DNA of 41,746 nucleotides, taken from Candidatus Ruthturnera sp. GTDB taxonomy: Bacteria > Pseudomonadota > Gammaproteobacteria > PS1 > Pseudothioglobaceae. Positions 17,053-25,637 of this stretch are shown in pieces. A program made the translations under genes and the position numbers. The notes under the pieces were generated by a model that had not been told where the DNA came from, did not search any database, and was given only the letters and a program-made list of their open reading frames with translations. The first letter of the stretch is position 1; every line of letters begins with the position of its first letter. The DNA lies in NCBI GenBank assembly GCA_018648985.1, contig JABGOT010000145.1, positions 1 through 41,746 on the forward strand, given 5' to 3'.

Positions 17053-18396
17053 TTGGACAAGTACCCAACTTGGCAAGATGAACCCTTTAAACCTGAGCAA
17101 CAGGTTAGAGTCGTTGGCGAAGACATTGTCCAGCCACAGCAAGACAAAACACTAAGTACTACCGAGCTAGAAGCCATCAAAAACCGTCTAACTAAGGCGC
17201 GTACACAACTCATGCTCGACAAGCCTTTTTTGGGTAATCTAGTATTACGCCTACCTTTAATCGCAGCCGATTCTTGGTGTAAAACCAGCGCTACAGACGC
17301 CAAAAGTTTTTACTACAATCCTGAGTTTGTTGATTCACTTAACAATCATCAAATCAAATTTATTCTTATTCACGAAGCCCTACACTGTGCACTTACACAC
17401 TTTGCACGCCGCGGTAATCGCACCAAGCATAAGTGGGATCTTGCCTGTGATTTTGCCATTAACCCACTCTTGGTTAAAGAAGGTTTTCACCCACCGATTG
17501 ATGTGCCAATTTTTCGTCAATACGAAGGCATGATCGCCGAAGAAATCTACCCAATGATTGATGACAACCTTGACCAAGAGCCAATGGATCAACACCTATA
17601 TGATGACAATGCTAACGATGATTCCAAGCAGTCCGATGGCGGACTACGTGAAGACGATCTGCAAAAAGAACAAGAGCAAGAATCCACATCAGACTCTAAA
17701 TCAAACCAAGATAATAAAGCTGGTGCTTCTCAGCTCGCACAACAGCCACCCAAATTACAACCTGATGAAGTGGATAAACTTGCCACACAATGGCAAAAAA
17801 ACCTTGCTTCAAGTGCGCAATTAGCACAGCAAGCTGGCAAACTCGATGGCGAATTTGCCAAACTGATTGATTTCTTTTTACAACCCCAAGTCTCTTGGCA
17901 ATCGCTTTTGGCACAATACATGTCTACCTTTGCCAGAGATGATTTTTCCTATTCGCGCCCATCGCGCCGAGCAGGTGAGGTAATCATGCCATCACTCAGA
18001 TCACACCAGCTTGATATCACCGTAGCAATTGACACCTCTGGCTCGATCTCACAAGAAGAAATTAATGAATTTGTCTCTGAGGTTGGTGCTATCAAGGCCA
18101 ATTTACGTGCTGGCATTTCTTTACTAGCTTGCGACGACACTCTTTCTGAGTATTCACCTTGGCGCTATGAAGCCTGGGAAGAGTTGCAGTTTCCCGCATC
18201 ACTCGGTGGTGGAAAGGGCACTAACTTTAACCCAGTATTTGATCACATCAACACCCAAGATACACCGTCAGATGTACTGATTTACTTTACTGATGCCAAA
18301 GGCAAGTTCCCTGAGTTTGAGCCCGATTATCCAGTTTTGTGGCTTATTAAAGGCAAAGAGCGTGTACCATGGGGCTCTCGTATCCAACTAAATTAA
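17053..18396 (+). CDS. Putative metallopeptidase/VWA-like protein (DUF2201 type)
   Basis: The 447-residue protein has three parts. The N-terminal region carries a zincin-like HEALH (residues 107-111) inside IKFILIHEALHCALTH. A low-complexity acidic/glutamine-rich linker spans about residues 175-240. A C-terminal VWA-like domain has the metal-site motif DTSGS at 327-331 (AIDTSGSISQEE). This is the DUF2201 arrangement usually paired with a MoxR ATPase. The start is a TTG at 17053, supported by AGGA seven bases upstream; no nearer ATG gives a full N-terminus. Whether the HEALH centre is catalytic is unknown. It probably acts with the preceding ATPase. Confidence 0.85.
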   Translation: MDKYPTWQDEPFKPEQQVRVVGEDIVQPQQDKTLSTTELEAIKNRLTKARTQLMLDKPFLGNLVLRLPLIAADSWCKTSATDAKSFYYNPEFVDSLNNHQIKFILIHEALHCALTHFARRGNRTKHKWDLACDFAINPLLVKEGFHPPIDVPIFRQYEGMIAEEIYPMIDDNLDQEPMDQHLYDDNANDDSKQSDGGLREDDLQKEQEQESTSDSKSNQDNKAGASQLAQQPPKLQPDEVDKLATQWQKNLASSAQLAQQAGKLDGEFAKLIDFFLQPQVSWQSLLAQYMSTFARDDFSYSRPSRRAGEVIMPSLRSHQLDITVAIDTSGSISQEEINEFVSEVGAIKANLRAGISLLACDDTLSEYSPWRYEAWEELQFPASLGGGKGTNFNPVFDHINTQDTPSDVLIYFTDAKGKFPEFEPDYPVLWLIKGKERVPWGSRIQLN

Positions 18397-18399
18397 ACC

Positions 18400-18714
18400 A
18401 TGAGAGATTTTTCTGCCATTGAGCTTGATGAATATCTAGAAGACAACCAGCCGTTGCTACTAGATGTGCGTGAACAATGGGAATGGAACAAATGCCATTT
18501 TGAAGATGCTACCTTACTACCCATGGGTCAAATTATGGCAAATATCGACACCCTAGATAAAACCCAAGAAACTGTCATTATTTGTCATCATGGTATTCGC
18601 TCTATGCAGGTAGCGCGTTATTTTGACTCAGTTGGTTTCGAGGATATTATCAATCTACGTGGTGGTATTGATGCTTGGGCCAAGCAAGTCGATAGCTCGA
18701 TGGAATTGTACTAA
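18400..18714 (+). CDS. Single-domain rhodanese (sulfurtransferase-like)
   Basis: This is a 104-residue rhodanese domain with LLLDVREQWEW, the active-site loop CHHGIRS holding the catalytic cysteine, and the closing FEDIINLRGGIDAWA. Such proteins carry persulfide sulfur or serve as sulfur relays. It begins 3 bases after the VWA-like gene and appears to be the third gene of that operon. Its stop shares bases with the convergent pxpC stop. Confidence 0.92.
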   Translation: MRDFSAIELDEYLEDNQPLLLDVREQWEWNKCHFEDATLLPMGQIMANIDTLDKTQETVIICHHGIRSMQVARYFDSVGFEDIINLRGGIDAWAKQVDSSMELY

Positions 18715-19619
18715 AAGCTGATTTCGAAGAACTCGTTAAATTTCTTTCGTTCTTTTTGAGCCTCGTGTATATCTATTAATTTAAACCTAAGTTTGGTGTT
18801 GGGCTGGCGCTGTGCCAGCTTGGCCAAATCCAATGAAAACACCGTGCCAATTTTTGGATAACCGCCAATACTTGGCGTGTCTTTTAACAAAATAATAGGC
18901 AAACCATCGGTCGCGATCTCCACACTACCATAGCTAATTCCCTCTGATATCATCCGCTCTTTTTTAATGGAAATCGGCGCACCGCTAAGTCGACATCCGG
19001 TTCGGTCATTAGCATTGGTAATAGTGTAATTTTGGTTAAAAAATAAATCTCGTTGATTAATACTAAACTCATTAAATTGATAAGTCGGCAATATTCTTAT
19101 TGTAAGATCTTGATTGTAATTCGGCACATATTTAGGCGGGATAAATCGATAAGTCGCCTCATCAAAACCCTTGCATGGCAACACATCACCTTTAACCAAT
19201 TTAGCACCAATATGCTCACGCAAATTCACTGATCTTGAATCAAACAGTACCGGTGTGTCAAAACCACCTTTAACCGATAAATACGCACGCACACCACTCT
19301 TAGGGATATCCCAGCTGATAATATCACCTTTGTGAATTTGTAAGCCGTGCCATAGTTGCACCGATTGATTGTTAATTTTAAAACCCAGGTCTGCACCCGT
19401 GACAGCGATAAACGTATCTATCTGCGCCTCAAGTACCAACCCACCAAAAGTAATCTCAACCACCGCATCGTTAAAATCATTATGAAGCAGATGGTTGCCC
19501 CAAGTATAAGCGTGCTCATCCATCACCCCTGATTGACTCATACCATGCTCGCCATGGTTGAGGCGCCCGTAGTCTTGTACGGTGGATAAAAAGCTAGATT
19601 TAATGACCTTAAAACTCAC
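18711..19619 (-). CDS. pxpC: 5-oxoprolinase subunit C (biotin-dependent carboxyltransferase-like)
   Basis: PxpC works with PxpA and PxpB to hydrolyse 5-oxoproline (pyroglutamate) to glutamate with ATP. The 302-residue KipA/YbgK-type product shows LSTVQDYGRLNHGEHGMSQSG at the start, later FGGLVLEA, and near the end GLPIILLKDTPSIGGYPKIG. Its ATG overlaps the pxpB stop by four bases (ATGA), so translation is coupled. It lacks any biotin-attachment domain, as expected for this family. Confidence 0.93.
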   Translation of the reverse strand: MSFKVIKSSFLSTVQDYGRLNHGEHGMSQSGVMDEHAYTWGNHLLHNDFNDAVVEITFGGLVLEAQIDTFIAVTGADLGFKINNQSVQLWHGLQIHKGDIISWDIPKSGVRAYLSVKGGFDTPVLFDSRSVNLREHIGAKLVKGDVLPCKGFDEATYRFIPPKYVPNYNQDLTIRILPTYQFNEFSINQRDLFFNQNYTITNANDRTGCRLSGAPISIKKERMISEGISYGSVEIATDGLPIILLKDTPSIGGYPKIGTVFSLDLAKLAQRQPNTKLRFKLIDIHEAQKERKKFNEFFEISF

Positions 19620-20299
19620 AGATTGCCGCCATTTTTCAAATACTCATCACGCGTGATTGAGTAAAATTTCACCTTATCGCCAACACGGAATTTATCAATA
19701 TTCTCAGGATTTTCTAAAGACAAATCTAACAATGTCCTCCCTACAATATTCCAACCGCCGGATGAATCAGTAGGGTAGACGGCAGTTTGACTCTCAGCGA
19801 TACCAACACTACCAGCAGGAATTTTAATTCTAGGTGTGGCCAAGCGTGGTGTTTGTATGCGCTTATCTACTTCACCCAAAAAAGCAAACACCGGACTAAA
19901 GCCAATCGCATAAACCAAATATTCTTGTGAGGTATGAATCTCGATAAAGGAGGCTAAATCCAGATTTTTCTCAGATAATAATCGCTCAAGATCTAAACCA
20001 ACCTCTACACCGTAATAAACCGGTATATGGGTTGTTTGAGCTTCTATACCAGCACCACTAGAAGCTTGCTGAGTTAAAAGACCTTCTACTTTATCAAAAA
20101 ACGCCTGAAAACTGATTTTGTTTAAATCATAACTCACATGCAGCGAAGTGTAAGAGGGGATAGCGTCAATAACGACATCACTCAGCGTGTTTTTTAGCTG
20201 ATTTGCAAAATTTCCGATTTTTTTAGGCAGCGAAGCATCGATCTTATCGCCAAAATAAATCAGTATTGCATTTTCACCCGCTGAAACAATATTATGCAT
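19616..20299 (-). CDS. pxpB: 5-oxoprolinase subunit B
   Basis: This is a KipI/YbgJ-type subunit of the 5-oxoprolinase complex, 227 residues. The family core is VYYGVEVGLDLERL, EYLVYAIGFSPVFAFLGEV, and TPRLATPRIKIPAGSVGIAE followed by GGWNIVGRT. It overlaps the end of pxpA by eight bases and the start of pxpC by four, so the three subunits are made as a coupled set. Confidence 0.94.
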   Translation of the reverse strand: MHNIVSAGENAILIYFGDKIDASLPKKIGNFANQLKNTLSDVVIDAIPSYTSLHVSYDLNKISFQAFFDKVEGLLTQQASSGAGIEAQTTHIPVYYGVEVGLDLERLLSEKNLDLASFIEIHTSQEYLVYAIGFSPVFAFLGEVDKRIQTPRLATPRIKIPAGSVGIAESQTAVYPTDSSGGWNIVGRTLLDLSLENPENIDKFRVGDKVKFYSITRDEYLKNGGNL

Positions 20300-20978
20300 T
20301 ATTAAGCCGTTTTAACGCCTCTACAGAGGCTAAATTATCACTATGGAAACAAATTGTATCGATTTTAAAAGATTTTTCACTTAAAAAACGCTGATATTGT
20401 TCAATAATGGCGTTTTCATTAGTTAATACTGCACCTTTTTCACCTCTAGAAATCATGTGCGAACCAACATACCCTCTATCTGCAAAAACTTCATGCAAAA
20501 ACAATCCATTTGCATTATTTCCGAAATTTTTAAAATGCTCCTCATTACCCGCCTGAACTACCAAAGCTAAATTCATGTCTAATTTATCAATAACCTGGCA
20601 CATGACTTCTAGCACAGGCTGCTGGTGAGTCATATCGTGATACAACGCGCCATGAGGCTTGATGTATTTAAGGGTTGCACCATTGTCAAGGCAAAGATTT
20701 TGAAAATGATAAACTTGATCATAAATCAATTTGTACAAAGCTTTATCATCTAAATTATGATTTATACGGCCAAAGTTGGTTTTATCTGCATAGCTTGGGT
20801 GTGCACCAATTTTTACATTATTTTTCTTGGCAAGCTTAATAGTTGCAACCATACTTGCATCATCACCTGCATGCCCACCACAGGCAATATTAGCCATATT
20901 AATCAGTGGCATAATTTCATTGTCCGGACTAGGTGTTAGACACTCGCCAAGATCACAATTAATTAGCTTTTTACTCAC
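20292..20978 (-). CDS. pxpA: 5-oxoprolinase subunit A (LamB/YcsF family)
   Basis: This is the catalytic (beta/alpha)7-type subunit of 5-oxoprolinase. Recognisable segments are INCDLGE, MANIACGGHAGD, KIGAHPSYADKTNFGR, YIKPHGALYHD and HEVFADRGYV. At 228 residues it is somewhat shorter than E. coli YbgL (244). The C-terminal region around ICFHSDNLASVEALKRLNNA is trimmed compared with that protein. It is the first gene of the pxpABC operon and lies head-to-head with the dUTPase gene. Confidence 0.93.
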   Translation of the reverse strand: MSKKLINCDLGECLTPSPDNEIMPLINMANIACGGHAGDDASMVATIKLAKKNNVKIGAHPSYADKTNFGRINHNLDDKALYKLIYDQVYHFQNLCLDNGATLKYIKPHGALYHDMTHQQPVLEVMCQVIDKLDMNLALVVQAGNEEHFKNFGNNANGLFLHEVFADRGYVGSHMISRGEKGAVLTNENAIIEQYQRFLSEKSFKIDTICFHSDNLASVEALKRLNNA

Positions 20979-20987
20979 ACTCGGTTG

Positions 20988-20993
20988 TATAAT
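20988..20993 (+). promoter_or_regulatory. Candidate -10 box for the dUTPase/Bat/selenium operon
   Basis: A perfect TATAAT sits 39 bases before the dUTPase ATG in the 54-base divergent spacer. No convincing -35 box is found 16-18 bases upstream, so strength and use are uncertain. Confidence 0.4.
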
Positions 20994-21032
20994 GTTTATC
21001 GATAAATTTCGTATTATTATAAGGTTTTATTC

Positions 21033-21686
21033 ATGAATCAAATCAAACAAATGTTCGAGCTGCAACAAAAGCTTAATGATGCTACTAACGGCATTATTTG
21101 GACCGAAGGCGCTACTAAAGATGGTCGCCATATCTCATGGTTTCGTTGTATTTATATGGAAGCTGCAGAGGCGATTGATTCGTTTAACTGGAAACATTGG
21201 AAAAATATTGACGGCCAGCCTGACTTAGATAATGCCAAAGTGGAGTTGGTGGATATTTGGCACTTTATTATGTCTGAGGCAATTCACTTTGGTGATACGC
21301 GTTTTGCTGAGGCGTATGAAAATATGGAACCTGAAAAAGAAATCGACCCAGAGCTGATGGTAGAGATTTTGGAAGAAATGGTGGCGGTTTCTGCTGGCGC
21401 TACTGTCGATGTTGATAAAGCACAAGATGCCTTGTATAAAGTCACCGGTATTTTCTTTAAAGCATTGGCCAATATGAATATGGATGTACCAGAGCTCTAC
21501 AAACGTTATTTGGTTAAAAATCAACTTAACACCTTTAGACAAGATCATGGTTATAAAGAAGGCACTTATGTCAAGATCTGGGATGCAGTTGAAGACAATG
21601 TGGTTGCCTTTAATATCATGGATGAACACCCTGATTTGACCCCTGAGCAATTATATAAAAAGTTAGAGGCGGAGTATAAGCCATAA
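21033..21686 (+). CDS. All-alpha dimeric dUTPase
   Basis: This enzyme hydrolyses dUTP to dUMP and pyrophosphate, keeping uracil out of DNA and supplying dUMP for thymidylate. The 217-residue helical protein belongs to the dimeric dUTPase_2/MazG-like NTP pyrophosphatase group, not the trimeric Dut family. Metal-binding motifs are visible as YMEAAEAIDSFNWKHWK and, about 25 residues later, KVELVDIWHFIMSEA. It heads the long plus-strand run to mnmH, 17 bases before the MoxR gene. A standard trimeric dut may exist elsewhere in the genome. Confidence 0.88.
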   Translation: MNQIKQMFELQQKLNDATNGIIWTEGATKDGRHISWFRCIYMEAAEAIDSFNWKHWKNIDGQPDLDNAKVELVDIWHFIMSEAIHFGDTRFAEAYENMEPEKEIDPELMVEILEEMVAVSAGATVDVDKAQDALYKVTGIFFKALANMNMDVPELYKRYLVKNQLNTFRQDHGYKEGTYVKIWDAVEDNVVAFNIMDEHPDLTPEQLYKKLEAEYKP

Positions 21687-21703
21687 GGCTATAATTCTTG
21701 CTT

Positions 21704-22642
21704 ATGATTGATACAATAAAAGCTGAAATTCAAAAAATTATTATCGGTCAAGAGAATTTGGTCGATAACTTATTAATAGGTTTGATCACTGGCGGACATA
21801 TCTTGGTAGAGAGTGTGCCAGGATTAGCAAAAACCACCGCAATTAATACGTTGGCTAAAGCCTTAGGCATTGATTTTAAACGGATTCAATTTACCCCTGA
21901 TTTGTTACCCAGTGATTTAACTGGCTCACAAATCTACAACCCAAAAAGTGGCGAATTTAGTATTAAACAAGGGCCGATTTTTACCAACTTATTATTAGCA
22001 GACGAGATTAACCGTTCACCTGCGAAGGTGCAATCAGCGTTACTTGAAGTGATGGCTGAGAAGCAAGTAACCATTGCTAACGAAAGTTTTAAAATCGATG
22101 GGCCTTTTTTGGTGATGGCGACACAAAACCCAGTAGAGCAAGAAGGAACCTATCAATTACCAGAAGCGCAACTTGATCGCTTTATGCTAAAAACCGTACT
22201 GGATTACAACACCATTGATGAAGAGTTAGAAGTGGTTAACAGAGTCGCTGTTAGTGGGTTTGACACCGTGAATCAAGTGGCTAATATGGATGATATAGAA
22301 GCGCTTCGCTCTAATTTCAAACAGGTTCACATGGATGAAGCTGTTAAGCAATACATACTCAAAATTATTTTTGCGACACGCTATCCACAAAAATATGGTT
22401 TAAGTGAAATACAAGATTTGATTGACTTTGGCGCTAGCCCCAGAGGTAGTATCGATTTATTTAAAGCCAGCTGCGCCAAGGCACTGATACGAGGCAATGA
22501 TTTTGCAACGCCGCTTGATGTTGCTAGCGTGGTGACAGAGGTCTTACAACATCGTATTGTGCTCAGCTATCAAGCGCAGGCAGATAATATTAGCGCACAA
22601 TCAGTTATCCAAAAAATACTCAAGGTGATAAAAGCACCGTAA
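21704..22642 (+). CDS. MoxR-family AAA+ ATPase of the Bat locus
   Basis: This is a canonical MoxR ATPase. Walker A is VPGLAKT (residues 38-44) and Walker B LLLADEINR (97-105). The family signature MATQNPVEQEGTYQLPEAQLDRF covers sensor 1 and the arginine finger, and a C-terminal lid includes GASPRGSIDL. It precedes a DUF58 gene and Bat-type VWA genes, the most common MoxR neighbourhood, where it is thought to act on the VWA proteins. A TTG at 21698 with AAGG at better spacing would add two residues; I list the ATG. Confidence 0.95.
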   Translation: MIDTIKAEIQKIIIGQENLVDNLLIGLITGGHILVESVPGLAKTTAINTLAKALGIDFKRIQFTPDLLPSDLTGSQIYNPKSGEFSIKQGPIFTNLLLADEINRSPAKVQSALLEVMAEKQVTIANESFKIDGPFLVMATQNPVEQEGTYQLPEAQLDRFMLKTVLDYNTIDEELEVVNRVAVSGFDTVNQVANMDDIEALRSNFKQVHMDEAVKQYILKIIFATRYPQKYGLSEIQDLIDFGASPRGSIDLFKASCAKALIRGNDFATPLDVASVVTEVLQHRIVLSYQAQADNISAQSVIQKILKVIKAP

Positions 22643-22650
22643 ACATCGCC

Positions 22651-23463
22651 ATGCTAGCTCAAGAGATACTACTACGCGCTAAGAAGAATGTTTTCACCAA
22701 CAAATCGGCCGGGGAATTATCAAAAATACGTGGAGAGGGGTTAGATTTTTGTGAGATTCGCCCGTACGAGCCAGGTGATGATATTCGTAAAATTAACTTC
22801 ACTGCCAGTGGTAAAACCGGTGAGTTACAAACCAATATCTTTAACGAAAATAAGCAAATCAATGTAGTGATTTGTATTATGTTGTCAAGCAGTTTGCACT
22901 TTGGTAGTCAGTGTTTAAAGAGTGAAACAATCGCTCAAATTATTGCTTTATTGGGCTGCTCATCCATCAAGCAACACAATCAAACACAGTTGGTGTTCTT
23001 TTCAAAAAATGAACAACAGCTGTTTCGTTTTAATAATACGAGTGACGTGCTTCATGCGATTGAAGCCATACTATCGTGGGATTTGTTAAAAACAAAGCCT
23101 GACTTTCAAGCGCTTAATGATTACCTACTACAACAGCAAAAATCACTGGTATTTGTTATTGGTGATTTTTATCAACAGGATGATTACTCGCTGATTGCTC
23201 ACAAGAATCAAATGAACGCCTTGGTGGTGCGAGACAGACTAGAAGAAATGCCAAATTTTGCTACAGAGTTAGATCTGGTCAATGCAGAAGACGGCAATAC
23301 CACTGAAGCCAGTATGAATAAAAAATTAGCGACAAAGTACCAAACAAAGCTAAACGCTCAGGACGACAAGCTGTTTTCTCATTTTGCCAAGCATGGTATC
23401 AATGTTGGCAAACTTTACACCAGTGATGATGCCTTTATCAAGTTGTCTCAAATCCTACGCTGA
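22651..23463 (+). CDS. DUF58 domain protein
   Basis: The 270-residue DUF58 protein has the family hallmark GLDFCEIRPYEPGDDIRKINFTASGKTG near residues 31-57, then a VWA-like fold without an intact metal site (ICIMLSSSLHFG). DUF58 proteins lie between MoxR and Bat genes throughout bacteria; their biochemical role is not established. This member has no obvious membrane helix, unlike many. Its stop overlaps the next start (TGATG). Confidence 0.92.
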   Translation: MLAQEILLRAKKNVFTNKSAGELSKIRGEGLDFCEIRPYEPGDDIRKINFTASGKTGELQTNIFNENKQINVVICIMLSSSLHFGSQCLKSETIAQIIALLGCSSIKQHNQTQLVFFSKNEQQLFRFNNTSDVLHAIEAILSWDLLKTKPDFQALNDYLLQQQKSLVFVIGDFYQQDDYSLIAHKNQMNALVVRDRLEEMPNFATELDLVNAEDGNTTEASMNKKLATKYQTKLNAQDDKLFSHFAKHGINVGKLYTSDDAFIKLSQILR

Positions 23464-23819
23464 TGAGTAATTTAAAAGACATTAAGCCCATTGTTAGCAT
23501 TGCAGATGATTCGTTGAGTTATTTGCTTATGGTTATTGCTGTTTTATTAATAGCTGTCTTTTTTATAAGGAAAATTATTAAATCTAGGAAAAAGAATGAC
23601 AAGCAAGTGGCTATTGAGAAGCTGCAAAAACTTGATTTTTCTGAGAGTAAATCGGTTGCTTATGGTTTTAAAAAATATGCAGAGGTATTATGCAATAGTG
23701 ATAACAAGGCTCAATTTAAACAAATAAATAATGACTTAGAAAAATATAAATACAAGAAGTATGTAGATGATCTAGACCCAATATTGATACAACAAATCAA
23801 GAGCTTTATTCATGTTTAG
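23463..23819 (+). CDS. Small DUF4381-like membrane protein of the Bat locus
   Basis: This is a 118-residue protein with one membrane helix (about residues 19-37, YLLMVIAVLLIAVFFI), followed by a basic stretch KIIKSRKKNDKQ and a helical cytoplasmic domain. Position between DUF58 and the first VWA gene, size and topology match the DUF4381 proteins common in such operons. Sequence recognition is weak and rests mainly on context. It overlaps the next gene by 8 bases. Confidence 0.75.
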   Translation: MSNLKDIKPIVSIADDSLSYLLMVIAVLLIAVFFIRKIIKSRKKNDKQVAIEKLQKLDFSESKSVAYGFKKYAEVLCNSDNKAQFKQINNDLEKYKYKKYVDDLDPILIQQIKSFIHV

Positions 23820-24705
23820 CTTTGAATACCCTTATGTTTTATTGCTGCTTGTCTTGGTGGTGGTGTGTATTGTGTTTTGCAAAGAGAAAAAGCGTGCCAT
23901 TTATTTCCCCCACACTGAATTATTAACCAGTCTAGTAAAATCTAAACAAATACTGCTTAATACGCTTAGAGTGCTTATTCTTGGCCTATTAGTTGTTGGG
24001 CTTTCAAGCCCAATCAAAACCGAACAAATCATATTAGACAACACTAAGGGTTATGAAATTTCCCTAATTTTAGATGCCTCTGGCTCAATGAAGCGTTTTG
24101 ATAAATTTAAAATTGTTAAAGAAATCATGGTTGATTTTATCTCAAAGCGCAAAACTGATAAATTGGCGCTGAGTGTTTTTGCAGATTTTGCCTATACGGT
24201 TGTGCCCCTTACCTATGACAAGAAAAGTGTTATTAAAATGCTAGATAATATCGAAATTGGTGTTGCCGGCAGGCGGAAAACTGCGCTGTATGAGGCTTTA
24301 TTTTTAAGCTCGAAACTGTTTAATAATTCTAAGTCAAAAGAAAGGATTGCTATTTTACTCACTGATGGCAAAGACAATACTAACAGCGTGCCACTTGATA
24401 TGGCGCTTGAGCGCGCCAAAGATAACAAAATTAAAGTTTACACCGTTGCTGTAGGCGATAAAAGAGACTACAACGCACAGGTATTAAAATACATTGCAAA
24501 TAGCACAGGCGCTAAATTCTTCTCGGCCAATAGTCGTGAAAGTATTCAAAATATTTATAAGCAAATTAATCAGTTAGAAAAAAGCAAAATAAATATTAGC
24601 AAATACGATAAAAAAACTTACTATTTTCATTACCCACTAGGCCTAGCATTAGTGCTTTTATTGATTTATTTTTGGCGGAAAAACACATGGGTTTTGAACA
24701 AGTAG
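23812..24705 (+). CDS. batA: BatA-like VWA membrane protein
   Basis: The 297-residue protein has N-terminal membrane helices (residues 8-22 and 53-66), a VWA domain with the metal-ion site DASGS (residues 88-92) and the later TDGKDN, and a C-terminal helix (FHYPLGLALVLLLIYFW). This is the BatA layout: VWA domain facing the periplasm, anchored at both ends. In Bacteroides the Bat operon was linked to aerotolerance, though the role is unsettled. The end overlaps the next gene. Confidence 0.88.
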   Translation: MFSFEYPYVLLLLVLVVVCIVFCKEKKRAIYFPHTELLTSLVKSKQILLNTLRVLILGLLVVGLSSPIKTEQIILDNTKGYEISLILDASGSMKRFDKFKIVKEIMVDFISKRKTDKLALSVFADFAYTVVPLTYDKKSVIKMLDNIEIGVAGRRKTALYEALFLSSKLFNNSKSKERIAILLTDGKDNTNSVPLDMALERAKDNKIKVYTVAVGDKRDYNAQVLKYIANSTGAKFFSANSRESIQNIYKQINQLEKSKINISKYDKKTYYFHYPLGLALVLLLIYFWRKNTWVLNK

Positions 24706-25637
24706 AACTACTCTATCTAACCATTCCAGTGGTTTTGCTGTGGTTTTTTATTCACAGTAAGAATAATAGCATTGAAGCTTTATTTTCAGCTGAAGTGTTG
24801 GAAAAAATCAGCCTCAATAACCACAAGATATCAACCAAAATACGCCTTAGATTACTGCTATTAAGCATGATATTGATTCTAATTGCACTCAGCAAACCAA
24901 CACTTGAAAGTGGTGAAATAAAGGTAAATAAACGTCTAAGTGATTTGGTGGTGGCGATTGATATGTCAAAATCAATGCTGGCTAATGATATCTACCCTAA
25001 TCGGTTTGAGTTTGCAAAAAACAAACTACTGAATAGTTTTGATGGCATTAAAAACACACGCATTGCAATTTTAGGATTTGCCAATCAAGCCTTTTTAATT
25101 TCCCCCTTAACAGATGATTTAAGCAGCCTTAAATTCTTAATAAAAAATCTTTACTTAGACAGTATCAGTCTAACAGGTACCAACATACTTAATATTCTAC
25201 AATCATCCAACGATCTGTTTGGTGGCGCTTTAAACAAGCAGGTATTATTGTTAACCGATGGTGGTGACAACGACAACTTTGATAAAGAAATTGATTATGC
25301 AAACGAACACAATATTCAGGTTTTTATATTTGATATTACCAGTGAGCGGGGCAGTAGTATTCAAACCGAAGAGGGTGCTTTGGAAGATGCGTATGGAAAC
25401 CTTGTGATTGTTAGAGAAAATCTAAATATTAAGAATCTAGCCAATCAAACGCAAGGGAAGTATCTGAAGTACTCATTAAATAACGATGATTTATCAAAAT
25501 TCATTAATACCTTTAAAAGACTTAGTAGCAGCAAGAACATTAGTATTACTCAAAAACAACAACTGTTTTATTACCCATTGATATTGGCTTTGATCTTGTT
25601 GTTTTCTGCATTTTTCTCATTACCAAAAAAATCATGA
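24687..25637 (+). CDS. batB: BatB-like VWA membrane protein
   Basis: This is the second VWA protein, with N-terminal helices (residues 8-22 and 54-69), metal site DMSKS (92-96) and TDGGDN, and a C-terminal helix. The frame is open to a TTG at 24672. I chose the ATG at 24687 because GGCGGA lies eight bases upstream and the protein then starts like its paralogue. It overlaps batA by 19 bases. The IYPNRFEFAK segment after the metal site is typical of BatA/BatB proteins. Confidence 0.88.
   Translation: MGFEQVELLYLTIPVVLLWFFIHSKNNSIEALFSAEVLEKISLNNHKISTKIRLRLLLLSMILILIALSKPTLESGEIKVNKRLSDLVVAIDMSKSMLANDIYPNRFEFAKNKLLNSFDGIKNTRIAILGFANQAFLISPLTDDLSSLKFLIKNLYLDSISLTGTNILNILQSSNDLFGGALNKQVLLLTDGGDNDNFDKEIDYANEHNIQVFIFDITSERGSSIQTEEGALEDAYGNLVIVRENLNIKNLANQTQGKYLKYSLNNDDLSKFINTFKRLSSSKNISITQKQQLFYYPLILALILLFSAFFSLPKKS

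Noticed and set aside
16362..17081. 239-residue plus-strand frame overlapping the first MoxR gene
   Set aside because: The other frame has intact Walker motifs and family similarity; this one is an out-of-frame shadow.
16004..18396. CbbQ/CbbO Rubisco activase pair
   Set aside because: MoxR plus VWA raised the idea for an autotroph, but the VWA partner is of the HEXXH/DUF2201 type rather than CbbO, and no Rubisco gene is nearby.
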